From Brevundimonas sp. AAP58 (lineage in GTDB: Bacteria > Pseudomonadota > Alphaproteobacteria > Caulobacterales > Caulobacteraceae): DNA of 55,376 nucleotides. Of the stretch, positions 9,196 through 18,159 are shown piece after piece. Made by a program: the position numbers and the translations under genes. The stretch covers positions 1 through 55,376 of the forward strand of contig NZ_LJHU01000023.1 in assembly GCF_001295975.1 (NCBI RefSeq), in the 5' to 3' direction. The notes below the pieces were generated by a model that ran no database searches, had not been told where the DNA came from, and saw only the letters and a program-made list of their open reading frames with translations. How positions within the stretch are numbered: position 1 is the first letter of the stretch; the number at the start of each line of letters is the position of its first letter.

Positions 9196-10203
9196 CTAGC
9201 CGATCTTCACCCGCACCGCCGCCTCAGGCAGGTCCTCTCCGAACGCTCGCTGGTAGAACTCCGCGATCGTCGGCCGCTCCAGCTCGTCGCACTTGTTCAG
9301 GAACGTCAGGCGGAAGCTCAGGCCCAGGTCGCCGCCGAAGATCTGGGCGTTCTGGGCCCATGTGATGACCGTGCGCGGGCTCATGACCGTCGAGATGTCG
9401 CCGTTCATGAAGGCGTTGCGCGTCATGTCGGCGACGCGGACCATGGCGGCGATCTTCCTCCGGCCCTCGGCGTCAGCCCACTCTGGCACCTTGGCGGCGA
9501 CGATCTCGGCCTCCACGTCGTGGTCGAGGTAGTTCAGGGTCGTCACGATCGACCAGCGGTCCATCTGGCCCTGATTGATCTGCTGTGTGCCGTGATACAG
9601 GCCCGAGGTGTCGCCCAGGCCGATGGTGTTGGTCGTGGCGAACAGGCGGAACCACTTGTTGGGCCGGATCACCCGGTTCTGATCCAGCAGGGTCAGGCGG
9701 CCCTGCGCCTCCAGCACGCGCTGGATCACGAACATCACGTCCGGTCGGCCGGCGTCGTACTCGTCGAACACCAGCGCGATGGGCCGCTGGATGGCCCACG
9801 GCAGCATGCCCTCGCGGAACTCGGTGACCTGCTTGCCGTCCTTCAGGACGATGGCGTCCTTGCCGACCAGGTCGATGCGGCTGACGTGGCTGTCCAGGTT
9901 CACCCGAACCAGGGGCCAGTTCAGGCGCGCCGCGACCTGTTCGATGTGCGTCGACTTGCCGGTGCCATGATAGCCCTGGACCATGACCCGGCGGTCGTGG
10001 GCGAAGCCGGCGCAGATGGCCAGCGTGGTCTGCGGATCGAAGCGATAGGCGGGATCGACCTCGGGCACATGGCTGTCGCCCGGATCGAAGCAGGGCACGG
10101 TCATGTCGGAATCGACGCCGAAGGCCTCGCGCACCGAGATCTTGCGGTGCGGTTCGAACGTCAGGAGCGGATCGGGCGAAGCGTCGAGCGGAGAGGGAGC
10201 CAT
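9196..10203 (-). CDS. cobS: Cobaltochelatase subunit CobS (AAA+ ATPase)
   Basis: The 335-residue AAA+ protein has Walker [10 protein letters not shown], Walker [15 protein letters not shown] and a sensor region with [13 protein letters not shown]. The N-terminus, with [19 protein letters not shown], is characteristic of CobS. With CobT and CobN, CobS inserts cobalt into hydrogenobyrinic acid a,c-diamide in aerobic B12 synthesis. A good Shine-Dalgarno (AGGAG) precedes the ATG at 10203. The usual partner cobT does not follow; the next gene leftward is pleD on the other strand. Confidence 0.93.
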   Translation of the reverse strand: MAPSPLDASPDPLLTFEPHRKISVREAFGVDSDMTVPCFDPGDSHVPEVDPAYRFDPQTTLAICAGFAHDRRVMVQGYHGTGKSTHIEQVAARLNWPLVRVNLDSHVSRIDLVGKDAIVLKDGKQVTEFREGMLPWAIQRPIALVFDEYDAGRPDVMFVIQRVLEAQGRLTLLDQNRVIRPNKWFRLFATTNTIGLGDTSGLYHGTQQINQGQMDRWSIVTTLNYLDHDVEAEIVAAKVPEWADAEGRRKIAAMVRVADMTRNAFMNGDISTVMSPRTVITWAQNAQIFGGDLGLSFRLTFLNKCDELERPTIAEFYQRAFGEDLPEAAVRVKIG

Positions 10204-10220
10204 GTCGCTCCTCTAGAGGT

Positions 10221-10250
10221 GCCGCGCGCGCGGCTCAACACGCGCGCGGC
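10221..10250. terminator. GC-rich hairpin between ohr and cobS
   Basis: A perfect 10-base inverted repeat (GCCGCGCGCG / CGCGCGCGGC) with a 10-base loop lies in the short gap between the ohr stop and the cobS start. There is no clear T-tract on the minus strand, so it may be a weak terminator or an RNA-stabilising structure that separates ohr expression from cobS. Confidence 0.4.
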
Positions 10251-10264
10251 CACTTCGGGTGCGG

Positions 10265-10693
10265 TTATTCCGCCGACAGGTCGACGTCGACGTTGCCGCG
10301 CGTGGCGTTGGAGTAGGGGCAGACCTGATGCGCCTTGGCGATCAGGGCGTCGATCGTGGCTTTGTCCAGCCCGTGGTCGGTGACCTTCAGGTCGACCGAG
10401 ATGTTGTAGCCCTCGCCCCGGTCGTTCTTGCCGAAGCCGATGCCGGAGTGGACCTGGGTGTTCGGCCCGACCGGCGTTCCGGCCTGCTGGCTAACCAGAC
10501 GCAACGCTCCCAGGTAGCAGGCGGCGTATCCCACGGCGAACAGCTGTTCCGGATTGGTGCCCGGGCCGTCGTCGCCGCCCATGGCCGCCGGAACGGACAG
10601 GGCCACGTCGATCTTGCCGTCGTCGGTGTACGACCGGCCGCCGGCGCGGCCTCCGCCCGAAGCGGTGGCGTGGGCCTTGTAGAGAACGTCCAT
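10265..10693 (-). CDS. ohr: Organic hydroperoxide resistance protein (Ohr/OsmC family)
   Basis: The 142-residue OsmC-fold peroxidase has the two redox cysteines in the expected settings, GYAACYLGAL near residue 58 and HQVCPYSNATRGN near residue 123. The N-terminal VLYKAHATASGGGRAGGRS is typical of Ohr rather than OsmC. It reduces organic and lipid hydroperoxides using lipoylated protein thiols. An AGGAG Shine-Dalgarno precedes the ATG. No MarR-type ohrR gene is adjacent, so its usual repressor must be elsewhere or absent. It sits between the DnaJ-domain gene and cobS. Confidence 0.93.
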   Translation of the reverse strand: MDVLYKAHATASGGGRAGGRSYTDDGKIDVALSVPAAMGGDDGPGTNPEQLFAVGYAACYLGALRLVSQQAGTPVGPNTQVHSGIGFGKNDRGEGYNISVDLKVTDHGLDKATIDALIAKAHQVCPYSNATRGNVDVDLSAE

Positions 10694-10754
10694 GAGAGGG
10701 CTCCTGTGGGGGTGGGAGCCGTATCTAGTGCGTCGCGGCTCCGGCGCGAGGGGC

Positions 10755-11426
10755 CTAGTTCGCCATCCCCGCCTTCTTCAGCGTCTTGTACGCCTTGATG
10801 ACGCGCTGGAGCTTGGCTTCGGCGCCACGGTCGCCCTGGTTCAGGTCCGGGTGGAAGCGTTTCAGCAGCTCATGATAGCGCGCCTTGACTGCCGCCTTGT
10901 CAGTGCGGGCGTCCAGATCGAGGTCCGCGAGCGCCTGGCGCTCCAGCTTGCCCAGCCGCAGACCCTCTTCCTCGGCGGCCGCCTGTTCGCGCACGCGCCG
11001 ACCGAACAGGCCGAAGCTGTCGTGCCAACCGCCACTCCCACCGGTGTTGGCCGTGCCCATCTTGGCGGCGAAGGCGGCGGCTTCGCGTGAGAACTTGCCC
11101 GCCTTCATCTCCCAGGTCGGGCGCCCGCCCGTCATGGCCTCGCGCTCTTGGGCGGCGCGGATCTGGCCTTCGGTCATGCCGGCGTAGAAGTTCCAGCCCT
11201 TGTTGTATTCGCCCGCATGCGGCTGACAGAAGTCGTAGAACTCGTTCAGCCGTTCACGCGACTTAGGCGCCTTGGCCGTGGCGGCGCGGGTGCAGTCCGG
11301 CCATTGGCAGGGCTTCTCGCCGGGCTTCAGACGCAGGACGTCGGCCTCCGCTTCCTCCTCCTCGGGGCGCGGCGGCTTGATCCGCATGTCCTTGAAGCGG
11401 GGTTTGTACTGGAACGAAGCAGGCAT
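10755..11426 (-). CDS. DnaJ-domain protein
   Basis: This 223-residue protein has a C-terminal J domain (about residues 160-223) containing the invariant HPD in KRFHPDLNQGD, preceded by KARYHELLKRF. The N-terminal part has CQWPDCTRAATAKAPKS and YDFCQPHAGEYNKGWN, cysteine pairs suggestive of a small metal site. Proteins of this shape are common beside bolA and cobS in Alphaproteobacteria, and are probably a specialised Hsp40 co-chaperone. The frame continues to 11777, but the ATG at 11426 (MPASFQYKPRF) is the natural start. It diverges from bolA, 45 bases away. Confidence 0.85.
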   Translation of the reverse strand: MPASFQYKPRFKDMRIKPPRPEEEEAEADVLRLKPGEKPCQWPDCTRAATAKAPKSRERLNEFYDFCQPHAGEYNKGWNFYAGMTEGQIRAAQEREAMTGGRPTWEMKAGKFSREAAAFAAKMGTANTGGSGGWHDSFGLFGRRVREQAAAEEEGLRLGKLERQALADLDLDARTDKAAVKARYHELLKRFHPDLNQGDRGAEAKLQRVIKAYKTLKKAGMAN

Positions 11427-11471
11427 CGACCCCAGTGTAAGGTCGATTTGGTCACCATCAAGGAACAGCGC

Positions 11472-11771
11472 ATGGCCGAAGGCCCGATCGCGACGATTAT
11501 CCGCAACAAGCTGACGGCGGCGCTTGCTCCGACGCGGCTGGAGATTGAGGACGACAGCGCCCGCCACGCTGGTCACCACCACGAGGGCGGCATGGACGCC
11601 AGGCCCGGCGGCGAAAGCCACTTCAATCTGACGGTGGTGTCGGCGGCGTTCGAGGGACAGAGCCGCGTCGGTCGCCAGCGCGCCGTCAATACTCTGCTGG
11701 CCGAGGAACTGGCGGGTCCTGTCCACGCTCTGTCGATCCGGGCAATGACCCCGTCCGAGGTCGTGGACTGA
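11472..11771 (+). CDS. BolA family protein
   Basis: The 99-residue single-domain BolA protein shows IRNKLTAALAPTRLEIEDDS at the N-terminus. It has a central HHHEGGMD and GGESHFNLTVVSAAFEGQSRVGRQRAV, the conserved helix-turn-strand core with the invariant His. C-terminally it has ELAGPVHALSIRAMTP. BolA proteins bind monothiol glutaredoxins and act in iron-sulfur trafficking, and some bind DNA. The ATG at 11472 fits the family N-terminus; the longer open frame overlaps the DnaJ gene. The divergent bolA / J-domain pair is a conserved alphaproteobacterial arrangement. Confidence 0.9.
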   Translation: MAEGPIATIIRNKLTAALAPTRLEIEDDSARHAGHHHEGGMDARPGGESHFNLTVVSAAFEGQSRVGRQRAVNTLLAEELAGPVHALSIRAMTPSEVVD

Positions 11772-11848
11772 CGACAACCGTTGTTCACCCCGTCTTAGAA
11801 GGTTCGCCCTAGCGTCGCATTCGGGACTGTTTGCACGACGGGGTAGGG

Positions 11849-13666
11849 ATGGTTGGGTCCGAGGAGATCGGAAAGAGCCTCGGTGCCGGGCAAGGCGCTG
11901 CGGGCGAGGCCGCCCAAGCCCTCACGGCCATCCTGCAGACGCAGTATCTGCGCTACCTGATCATCGCGAGCTGGGCGCTGGCGCTGCTGGCGACCGTCGG
12001 CGGACTGGAGGCCGGGGTCTGGTTCTGCGGCACCGTCGCGGCGGGCGCGGTGCGTGGCGCGTTTGAACGTCGAATGGCTGACAAGGTGACGGCCGGCTGG
12101 GGCCTGGTGTTCCCCGCCATAGCCACGGTCACCACCGCGGCCTGGGCTTCGGCACCGTTGCTCGCATGGTTTTCTGATCACGTCTTCGGCCACTCCCTGG
12201 CGGTCGCCCTGTTGATCGGCGGCTATGTGCTGGTCTTCTCCCAGCTGCGCAGCTCGCCCAAGCAAGCCATTGTGATTTCGTCGCCCTATTCGCTCGCGGC
12301 CATCATCATTGTGGCCAGCACCTGGGGCACGCCCGAGTTCTGGCCCTTTCTGGCCATCATGCCGTTCACGGCGGCTGGCCTGTTTGTGCTCGTCACCATG
12401 ACCATGCTGCGTGAGGAGCGCATCAAGGCCTTCCAGGAGCATCAGGCCCATCTGATCGAGGAGCTGCAGGCCGCCCGCGACAAGGCCGACGCTGCCAACC
12501 AGGCCAAGTCCAGCTTCCTCGGCGTCATCTCCCACGAACTGCGCACGCCCATGAACGGGGTGCTCGGGGCCGCCCAGCTGCTGAGCGCCACGCGGCTCGA
12601 GGCGACCCAGCGCGAATATCTGTCGATCATCCGGAACTCGGGCGACAATCTGCTCAGCCTGCTGAACGATATCCTCGACATGACCAAGATCGAGGCGGGC
12701 AAAATGACCTTCGAGGTCATCGACATCAATCTGGAAGACCTGCATCGCCGGGTGACGGGACCTTTCGTCGCTCAGGCCGAGGCCAAGGGCCTGGAGTTCC
12801 GTTCGACGTTCGAGGGCGATCCGCCCGCCGTGGTCCGCGGCGATCCCCTTCGCGTCTGCCAGGTCATCCAGAATCTGCTATCGAATGCCGTGAAGTTCAC
12901 GGAGACTGGCGCGGTTGAATACGTGGTGCGCACGCGCCGCATCAGCGATCGCCGTTGCGCCTTCGAATTCGCCGTGACCGACAGCGGTGCCGGGATCGCG
13001 CCGGATGACCTGGAGCGGCTGTTCCAGCCTTTCACCCAGGCCGACGTGTCCTCGACGCGCAAGTTCGGCGGCACGGGTCTTGGTCTGACCATCGCGCGGC
13101 GCATGGCCAACATCATGGGCGGCGACATCACCGTGACCTCCACGGTCGGCGTCGGCTCGACCTTTACCCTCTCGGTCGAGGCCGAGGTGGTGGAATGGAA
13201 GCCGATCCACGCTATCGAGGCGGCCGAGGCCGATGGCGGCGAGGGCGAGAGCCTGTCGGTGCTGGTCGTCGAGGACCACCCGGTCAACCGCATGATCCTC
13301 GAGGCCTGGCTGACCTCGGCGGGGCACACCACGACGGCGGCCGAGAACGGGCAGATCGCGGTCGATCTGGCCGCGGATCAGGGATTTGACCTGATCATCA
13401 TGGATGTGAACATGCCCGTCATGGACGGCCTGACCGCGACCCGCCTGATCCGTGAGGCCGGTGCCAACCAGGACACGCCCGTCGCCGTGCTCTCTGCGTC
13501 CGCGCGACACGAGGATCACGAAGCGGGTCTGCAAGCCGGGGCCGATGCCTATTTGAACAAGCCCATCGATTTCGCCGCCCTCGCCCGACTTATCCAGACG
13601 GTGGGATCGGGCCGCGACGCCGTCCGCAAAATGGCGGAATGCGACGAAAAGCAGGCCGCGGCCTGA
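11849..13666 (+). CDS. Membrane-bound hybrid sensor histidine kinase / response regulator
   Basis: The protein has 605 residues. Residues about 35-185 contain five or six hydrophobic segments forming a membrane sensor module without a large periplasmic domain. A short coiled coil (190-220) leads to HisKA with the phospho-acceptor His229 in FLGVISHELRTPMNG. The ATPase domain follows, with N, G1 and G2 boxes in QNLLSNAVKFT, DSGAGIAP and KFGGTGLGLTIARR. A C-terminal receiver has Asp519 in LIIMDVNMPVMDG. It is an orphan hybrid kinase whose phosphate must go to an Hpt protein elsewhere. The signal is unknown. The ATG at 11849 is preferred over an in-frame TTG at 11831. Confidence 0.92.
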   Translation: MVGSEEIGKSLGAGQGAAGEAAQALTAILQTQYLRYLIIASWALALLATVGGLEAGVWFCGTVAAGAVRGAFERRMADKVTAGWGLVFPAIATVTTAAWASAPLLAWFSDHVFGHSLAVALLIGGYVLVFSQLRSSPKQAIVISSPYSLAAIIIVASTWGTPEFWPFLAIMPFTAAGLFVLVTMTMLREERIKAFQEHQAHLIEELQAARDKADAANQAKSSFLGVISHELRTPMNGVLGAAQLLSATRLEATQREYLSIIRNSGDNLLSLLNDILDMTKIEAGKMTFEVIDINLEDLHRRVTGPFVAQAEAKGLEFRSTFEGDPPAVVRGDPLRVCQVIQNLLSNAVKFTETGAVEYVVRTRRISDRRCAFEFAVTDSGAGIAPDDLERLFQPFTQADVSSTRKFGGTGLGLTIARRMANIMGGDITVTSTVGVGSTFTLSVEAEVVEWKPIHAIEAAEADGGEGESLSVLVVEDHPVNRMILEAWLTSAGHTTTAAENGQIAVDLAADQGFDLIIMDVNMPVMDGLTATRLIREAGANQDTPVAVLSASARHEDHEAGLQAGADAYLNKPIDFAALARLIQTVGSGRDAVRKMAECDEKQAAA

Positions 13667-13762
13667 ACCTCGCCTGATCGGCGTCGTTCAGATCGGGCTC
13701 AAGACCCGGCTCCTAGGGTGATGACAGGTCGGTAGTTCCCGACACACCCCGGAGTACCCGAC

Positions 13763-14287
13763 GTGAAGAAGCTCATTACCGCCAGTCTGGCCGCCCTCAT
13801 CGCAGCGGGTTCGATGGCCACCGCCTCGGCTGCTGACGCCCAGTCGCGCTATGATCGCAATGACCGCCAGGAACAACGACAGGACCGCCGCGACGACCGT
13901 CGTGATGATCGTCGCGATGATCGCCAGGAGCTGCGCGAGGATCGTCGTGAGTGGCGCGGGGACCGTCGCGAGTGGCGGGAGGACCGCCGCGAGGACCGTC
14001 AGGACTATCGCCAGCAGGCCCGCGCCTATGAGCGGTGGCAGCGCGCCGAGCGTCGCTACAATGTGGGTCGCTACTACGCCCCGCGCGGCTATCAGTCCCG
14101 CCAGTGGGGTTACGGCCAGCGGATTCCGAGCGCCTACGTGAACGGCTATGTCATTCGCGATTACAATCGCTACGGTCTGCGCCAGCCGCCCCACGGCTAC
14201 CACTACGTCCGCAATGGCAATGACGTCGTGCTCGCCGCCATCGCCGGTGGCCTGATCACCGCGGTCATCGCCGGCCTGTTCAACTAA
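13763..14287 (+). CDS. RcnB-like secreted protein with Arg/Asp-rich repeats
   Basis: The 174-residue protein has a clear signal peptide (MKKLITASLAALIAAGSM, cleavage near ASA-ADA). A low-complexity block at about residues 30-88 is dominated by RDDR, REDRREW and RDDRQ units. The C-terminal RcnB-type domain contains GYHYVRNGNDVVLAAIAGG. RcnB-family proteins are periplasmic and the type member affects Ni/Co homeostasis; here only the fold family can be claimed. The start is GTG at 13763 with GGAG 12 bases before it. The alternating charge suggests a flexible, highly polar periplasmic segment. A strong terminator follows. Confidence 0.8.
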   Translation: MKKLITASLAALIAAGSMATASAADAQSRYDRNDRQEQRQDRRDDRRDDRRDDRQELREDRREWRGDRREWREDRREDRQDYRQQARAYERWQRAERRYNVGRYYAPRGYQSRQWGYGQRIPSAYVNGYVIRDYNRYGLRQPPHGYHYVRNGNDVVLAAIAGGLITAVIAGLFN

Positions 14288-14306
14288 GGTCTGCGCCTCG
14301 AAGACG

Positions 14307-14336
14307 CGCCCCGGAGGAAGACCTCCGGGGCGTTTT
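14307..14336 (+). terminator. Rho-independent terminator after the rcnB-like gene
   Basis: A perfect 11-bp stem (14307-14317 with 14322-14332, arms CGCCCCGGAGG / CCTCCGGGGCG) has an AAGA loop and is followed directly by TTTT. It begins 20 bases after the stop codon of the RcnB-like gene. Confidence 0.9.
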
Positions 14337-14371
14337 CGCGTTTGGACCGGTCCGTGCCTAGATGAGGTCCG

Positions 14372-16063
14372 ATGCGCGCATTCGCCGAACTCCTGGACCG
14401 CCTGGCCCTGACGGGATCGAGGAACGTCAAGCTCGTCCTCCTGCGTGATTATCTGCGCGCGACGCCTGATCCGGACCGTGGATGGGCGCTCGCGGCCCTG
14501 ACCGGCGACCTGACCTTCGACGCTGCCAAGCCGGCCATGATCCGCAAGGCGGTCGAGGCGCGGGTGGATCCGGTGCTGTTCGGCTGGTCCTATGACTACG
14601 TCGGTGATCTGGCCGAGACCGTCGCCTTGATCTGGCCGACCGACCCAAATCATCGCCCGAACCGGGAGCCGCAGCTGGGCGAGGTCGTCGAGGCCTTGCG
14701 GACGGCGAAGCGTGGCGAGGTGCAGAGCCTCATCGAAGGCTGGCTGGACGCGCTTCAACCCAAGGGCCGTTGGGCCTTGCTGAAGCTGGTCACCGGGGCG
14801 CTGCGGGTGGGCCTGTCCGCCCGCCTTGCGAAGACGGCGACGGCGATGATCCGCCCGGAGGCGATCTCTGACGCGCCTGATCCTGATGGCGGCGAGGCCG
14901 TGACGCCCTTGGCCCTCGTCGACGTATCGGAGATCGAGGAGGTCTGGCATGCGGTCGATCCGCCCTACGCTGATCTGTTCGCCTGGCTGGAGGGCCGCGC
15001 CGATCGGCCGAGCCCGGACGCGCCGGGCCGCTTCCGTCCCGTCATGCTGGCCGTTGCGATCGACGAGGCGGTGGATTTCCAGAAGCTCGACCCCATCGAC
15101 TACGCCGCCGAGTGGAAATGGGACGGAATCCGCGTGCAGGCGGTCAACGAGGGTGGCGTCACACGGCTCTACTCCCGCACGGGCGACGAGATCGCCGCCG
15201 CCTTCCCCGACGTCGTCGTCGCCCTGACCTTCGAAGGGGCGATCGACGGAGAGCTGGTCGTCGTGCGCGACGGGCAGATCGCGCCCTTTGGAGACCTGCA
15301 GCAGAGGCTGAACCGCAAGACGGTCGACGCCAAGGCCCTGGCCGCCCATCCCGCCGCCATCGTCGCCTATGACGCCCTGGCCCTGGATGGAGACGACCTG
15401 AGACCCCTGCCGCTGAGGGACCGCCGCGCGCGGCTGGAGGCCATGATCGCGGCGCACGGCGGCGAACGTCTGAGCCTGTCACCTCTGGTGGACTATGCCG
15501 ACTGGTCGGCGCTTGGGCGGCTTCGTGCCGACCCGCCGGTGGGCGCGGCCGCCGAGGGGCTTATGCTCAAGCGCTGGGACAGTCCCTATCTCGCGGGCCG
15601 ACCGAAAGGGCCGTGGTTCAAGTGGAAACGCGATCCGCACACGATCGACGCCGTGCTGATGTACGCCCAGCGTGGCCACGGCCGACGATCCAGCTTCTAT
15701 TCCGACTACACCTTTGGCGTCTGGACGCCGGAAGGAACGCTGACGCCTGTGGGCAAGGCCTACTTTGGCTTCACCGACGAGGAGCTGAAACAGCTCGACA
15801 AGTTCGTGCGGGAACATACGGTCGACCGGTTCGGGCCGGTCCGGTCGGTTCGGGCAGAGCGCGACTTTGGCCTGGTTCTGGAAGTCGCCTTCGAGGGTCT
15901 GAATCGCTCGCCGCGACACAAGTCGGGCGTCGCCATGCGCTTTCCGCGCGTCAGCCGCATCCGCTGGGACAAGCCTGCCCGAGAGGCCGCCACCATCGAT
16001 GAAGTGATGGACCTGCTGGATGTGATCGAGACCGGTGGGGGTCGGATCGCGACGGCGACCTGA
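14372..16063 (+). CDS. ATP-dependent DNA ligase (damage-response type)
   Basis: This 563-residue ligase has an N-terminal helical DNA-binding domain (about 1-200). The adenylation domain carries the nucleophile Lys249 in AEWKWDGIRVQ, then the RTGDEI motif III-like segment and a DGELVV motif. EGLMLKR and WFKWKRD are the later nucleotidyltransferase motifs, and an OB domain ends the protein. It resembles the alphaproteobacterial ATP-dependent ligases annotated as cisplatin-damage-response ligases, which usually sit with an Lhr-type helicase, a nuclease and a phosphoesterase. None of those partners is in this window. The housekeeping NAD-dependent ligase should exist elsewhere. Confidence 0.92.
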   Translation: MRAFAELLDRLALTGSRNVKLVLLRDYLRATPDPDRGWALAALTGDLTFDAAKPAMIRKAVEARVDPVLFGWSYDYVGDLAETVALIWPTDPNHRPNREPQLGEVVEALRTAKRGEVQSLIEGWLDALQPKGRWALLKLVTGALRVGLSARLAKTATAMIRPEAISDAPDPDGGEAVTPLALVDVSEIEEVWHAVDPPYADLFAWLEGRADRPSPDAPGRFRPVMLAVAIDEAVDFQKLDPIDYAAEWKWDGIRVQAVNEGGVTRLYSRTGDEIAAAFPDVVVALTFEGAIDGELVVVRDGQIAPFGDLQQRLNRKTVDAKALAAHPAAIVAYDALALDGDDLRPLPLRDRRARLEAMIAAHGGERLSLSPLVDYADWSALGRLRADPPVGAAAEGLMLKRWDSPYLAGRPKGPWFKWKRDPHTIDAVLMYAQRGHGRRSSFYSDYTFGVWTPEGTLTPVGKAYFGFTDEELKQLDKFVREHTVDRFGPVRSVRAERDFGLVLEVAFEGLNRSPRHKSGVAMRFPRVSRIRWDKPAREAATIDEVMDLLDVIETGGGRIATAT

Positions 16064-16121
16064 CCCACGAAAAAGGCTCGCTGAGGGTTCCATTCCGGGC
16101 ATCCGGCGCTAGACCGCCTGA

Positions 16122-17111
16122 ATGACTTCACCGGATTCCGCATTGGCCGCGCTCGTATCGACAAGCGAGCAGGCCGTCGCACTCGACACGGCCATGATCG
16201 CCAAGCTGACCCAAATCGCGGGGGATTTCGCGATCAACATCTCGATCGCGGCGATCATCCTCGTCGTGACCGTTTTCGCGGCGCGCTGGGCGTCGTCGGC
16301 CACCCGAAAGGGCCTCAGCCGGGTCCGAGGCTTCCGCCATGACCCGACGGTCCTCAGCTTCGCCGTTCAGGTGGTTCGGGTCCTTGTCTATCTGATCGGC
16401 TTCATCGCCGTGCTCCAGCGTCTGGGCGTGCAGACCACGTCGATCATCGCGGTTCTGGGCGCGGCGTCGCTGGCGGTCGGCCTGGCGCTCCAGGGGACGC
16501 TGTCGAACGTCGCGGCGGGCGTCATGCTGCTGATCCTGCGGCCCTATCGGGTGGGCGATCTGGTGAACATCGGCGGCAACGTCGGGCGGGTGCAGCGGCT
16601 GGACCTGTTCTTCACCCAGCTGTCCGACGTGAACAACGTCAAGATCATGTGCCCCAACGGCAAGGTGTTCGGCGACTTCATCTTGAACCTGTCCGGTCAG
16701 GGCACGCGCAGGATCGAGCTCAAGATCGGCGTGGGCTACGGCTCGGACCTGACCAAGGCGCGCGAGGTCCTGACCAGGGCGGCGGCGGCCCAGGAGGCCG
16801 TGATGCCCGATCCCGCGCCTTGGGCCGGGGTGACCAACATGCTGGACAGCGCCATCGAGATCACCCTGACCGCCTGGGTCACCTCGGACGCCTATTGGCA
16901 GGCCAGGGCCGATGTCTTCCAGGCCGCAAAAGAGGCGCTCAATGCCGCCGATATCGAGATTCCATTCCCCCACCAGGTCGCTGTCCCCTATGGCGACGAC
17001 GACCTGGTGATGCCCATATCTGGAGAGGGCGTGGGCCTGCGCAGAGGCCGGGCCGATCCCCGCAGTGCCGGCTTCGGGCCGGGCCGCGATCCTGACGATA
17101 GCGAGAGCTGA
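16122..17111 (+). CDS. MscS-family small-conductance mechanosensitive channel
   Basis: The 329-residue protein has three hydrophobic helices in its first 130 residues. The pore-lining TM3 is followed by the conserved ASLAVGLALQGTLSNVAAGV and LRPYRVGDLVNIGG, which begin the cytoplasmic beta domain. A soluble C-terminal vestibule follows (ELKIGVGYGSDLTKAREVL). Such channels open on membrane tension to release solutes in hypo-osmotic shock. The C-terminal about 30 residues are charged and variable. A GCTAGACC sequence just before the start codon resembles a Caulobacter -10 element. The stop ends one base before the aldolase ATG. Confidence 0.92.
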   Translation: MTSPDSALAALVSTSEQAVALDTAMIAKLTQIAGDFAINISIAAIILVVTVFAARWASSATRKGLSRVRGFRHDPTVLSFAVQVVRVLVYLIGFIAVLQRLGVQTTSIIAVLGAASLAVGLALQGTLSNVAAGVMLLILRPYRVGDLVNIGGNVGRVQRLDLFFTQLSDVNNVKIMCPNGKVFGDFILNLSGQGTRRIELKIGVGYGSDLTKAREVLTRAAAAQEAVMPDPAPWAGVTNMLDSAIEITLTAWVTSDAYWQARADVFQAAKEALNAADIEIPFPHQVAVPYGDDDLVMPISGEGVGLRRGRADPRSAGFGPGRDPDDSES

Positions 17112-17112
17112 G

Positions 17113-18129
17113 ATGCGCTACGACTTCGGTTCCGACAACACCGCAGGCATGGCGCCCGCCGCGCTCCAGGCTCTGATCGACGCCAACGCCGGCTATGCGC
17201 GCGCCTACGGTGCCGATGAGATCACCGCCCGCGCCGCCGACCAGATCCGCCAGAGACTGGATGCCGACGCCGAAATTCGTTTCGTCTTTTCCGGCACGGC
17301 GGCCAACGCCATCGCGCTCTCAATGCTGGCCTGGCCGCACGAGGCGGTGCTGGCCCACCACGCCGCCCATGTCTGCACCGACGAGACGGGTGCGCCGGGC
17401 TTCTTCGGCCAGGGCATCGGCCTGATCGGCCTGCCGGGCTTTTCCGGCAAGATCGACCCGAAGGCCCTGCTCGCCGCGCTGGAAGAGCCTGAGGTCGGCC
17501 ACCGCCAGCCGCCCGCCGCGCTCAGCCTGACCCAGTCCACCGAATACGGTACGGTCTACACCGAGGAGGAGCTGCGCCATCTCATCGAGCCGGTAAAGAC
17601 TAGGGGATATGGCGTCCATCTGGACGGGGCGCGGCTGGCCAACGCGGCGGCGGGGGGTTTCGACCTGACGCAGATTCCCCGACTGGGCGTCGATGTCCTG
17701 GTGTTCGGCGGTGCCAAGGCCGGGGGGCTGTGCACCGAGGCCTTGGTCATGTTCGACAAATCTCTGGCCCGGCGCATCGACAACCGGCTGAAGCAGGCCG
17801 GGCAGCAGGCGTCAAAGGCCCGCTACCTCGCCGCGCCCCTGCTCGGCATGCTGGAGAGCGGCGACTGGGAGGGCGGGGCTGCCCACGCCAATCTGATGGC
17901 CCAACGGCTGGCCCAAGGCATCGCCACCCGGACACCATTCGTCCTGGCCCACCCGGTCGAGGCCAATGCGGTGTTCGTGCGCATGCCGGCCAAGGCGCAT
18001 CAGGCGCTGAACGCCGCCGGCTGGGCCTGCTATCGCTTCGATGACGGCTCGGTGCGCTTTGTCTGCTCCTGGGCGACGGAGGAGGCGGCCGTGGACGAAC
18101 TCCTGGACGCGGTCGCCGGTCTGAACTGA
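17113..18129 (+). CDS. Low-specificity L-threonine aldolase family PLP enzyme
   Basis: The 338-residue beta-eliminating lyase / threonine aldolase fold protein begins MRYDFGSDNTAGMAPAAL. It has the PLP-stacking His region AHHAAHVCTDETG, the PLP-binding Asp in VHLDGARLANAA, and the Schiff-base Lys202 in DVLVFGGAKAGGLCTEA. It cleaves L-threonine or L-allo-threonine to glycine and acetaldehyde. The start is one base after the mscS stop, so the two are probably co-transcribed although functionally unrelated. The upstream extension of the frame overlaps mscS and is not coding. Confidence 0.9.
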   Translation: MRYDFGSDNTAGMAPAALQALIDANAGYARAYGADEITARAADQIRQRLDADAEIRFVFSGTAANAIALSMLAWPHEAVLAHHAAHVCTDETGAPGFFGQGIGLIGLPGFSGKIDPKALLAALEEPEVGHRQPPAALSLTQSTEYGTVYTEEELRHLIEPVKTRGYGVHLDGARLANAAAGGFDLTQIPRLGVDVLVFGGAKAGGLCTEALVMFDKSLARRIDNRLKQAGQQASKARYLAAPLLGMLESGDWEGGAAHANLMAQRLAQGIATRTPFVLAHPVEANAVFVRMPAKAHQALNAAGWACYRFDDGSVRFVCSWATEEAAVDELLDAVAGLN

Positions 18130-18159
18130 CGCCTTTCGCATCGGGGGGACGCGGGCCAT

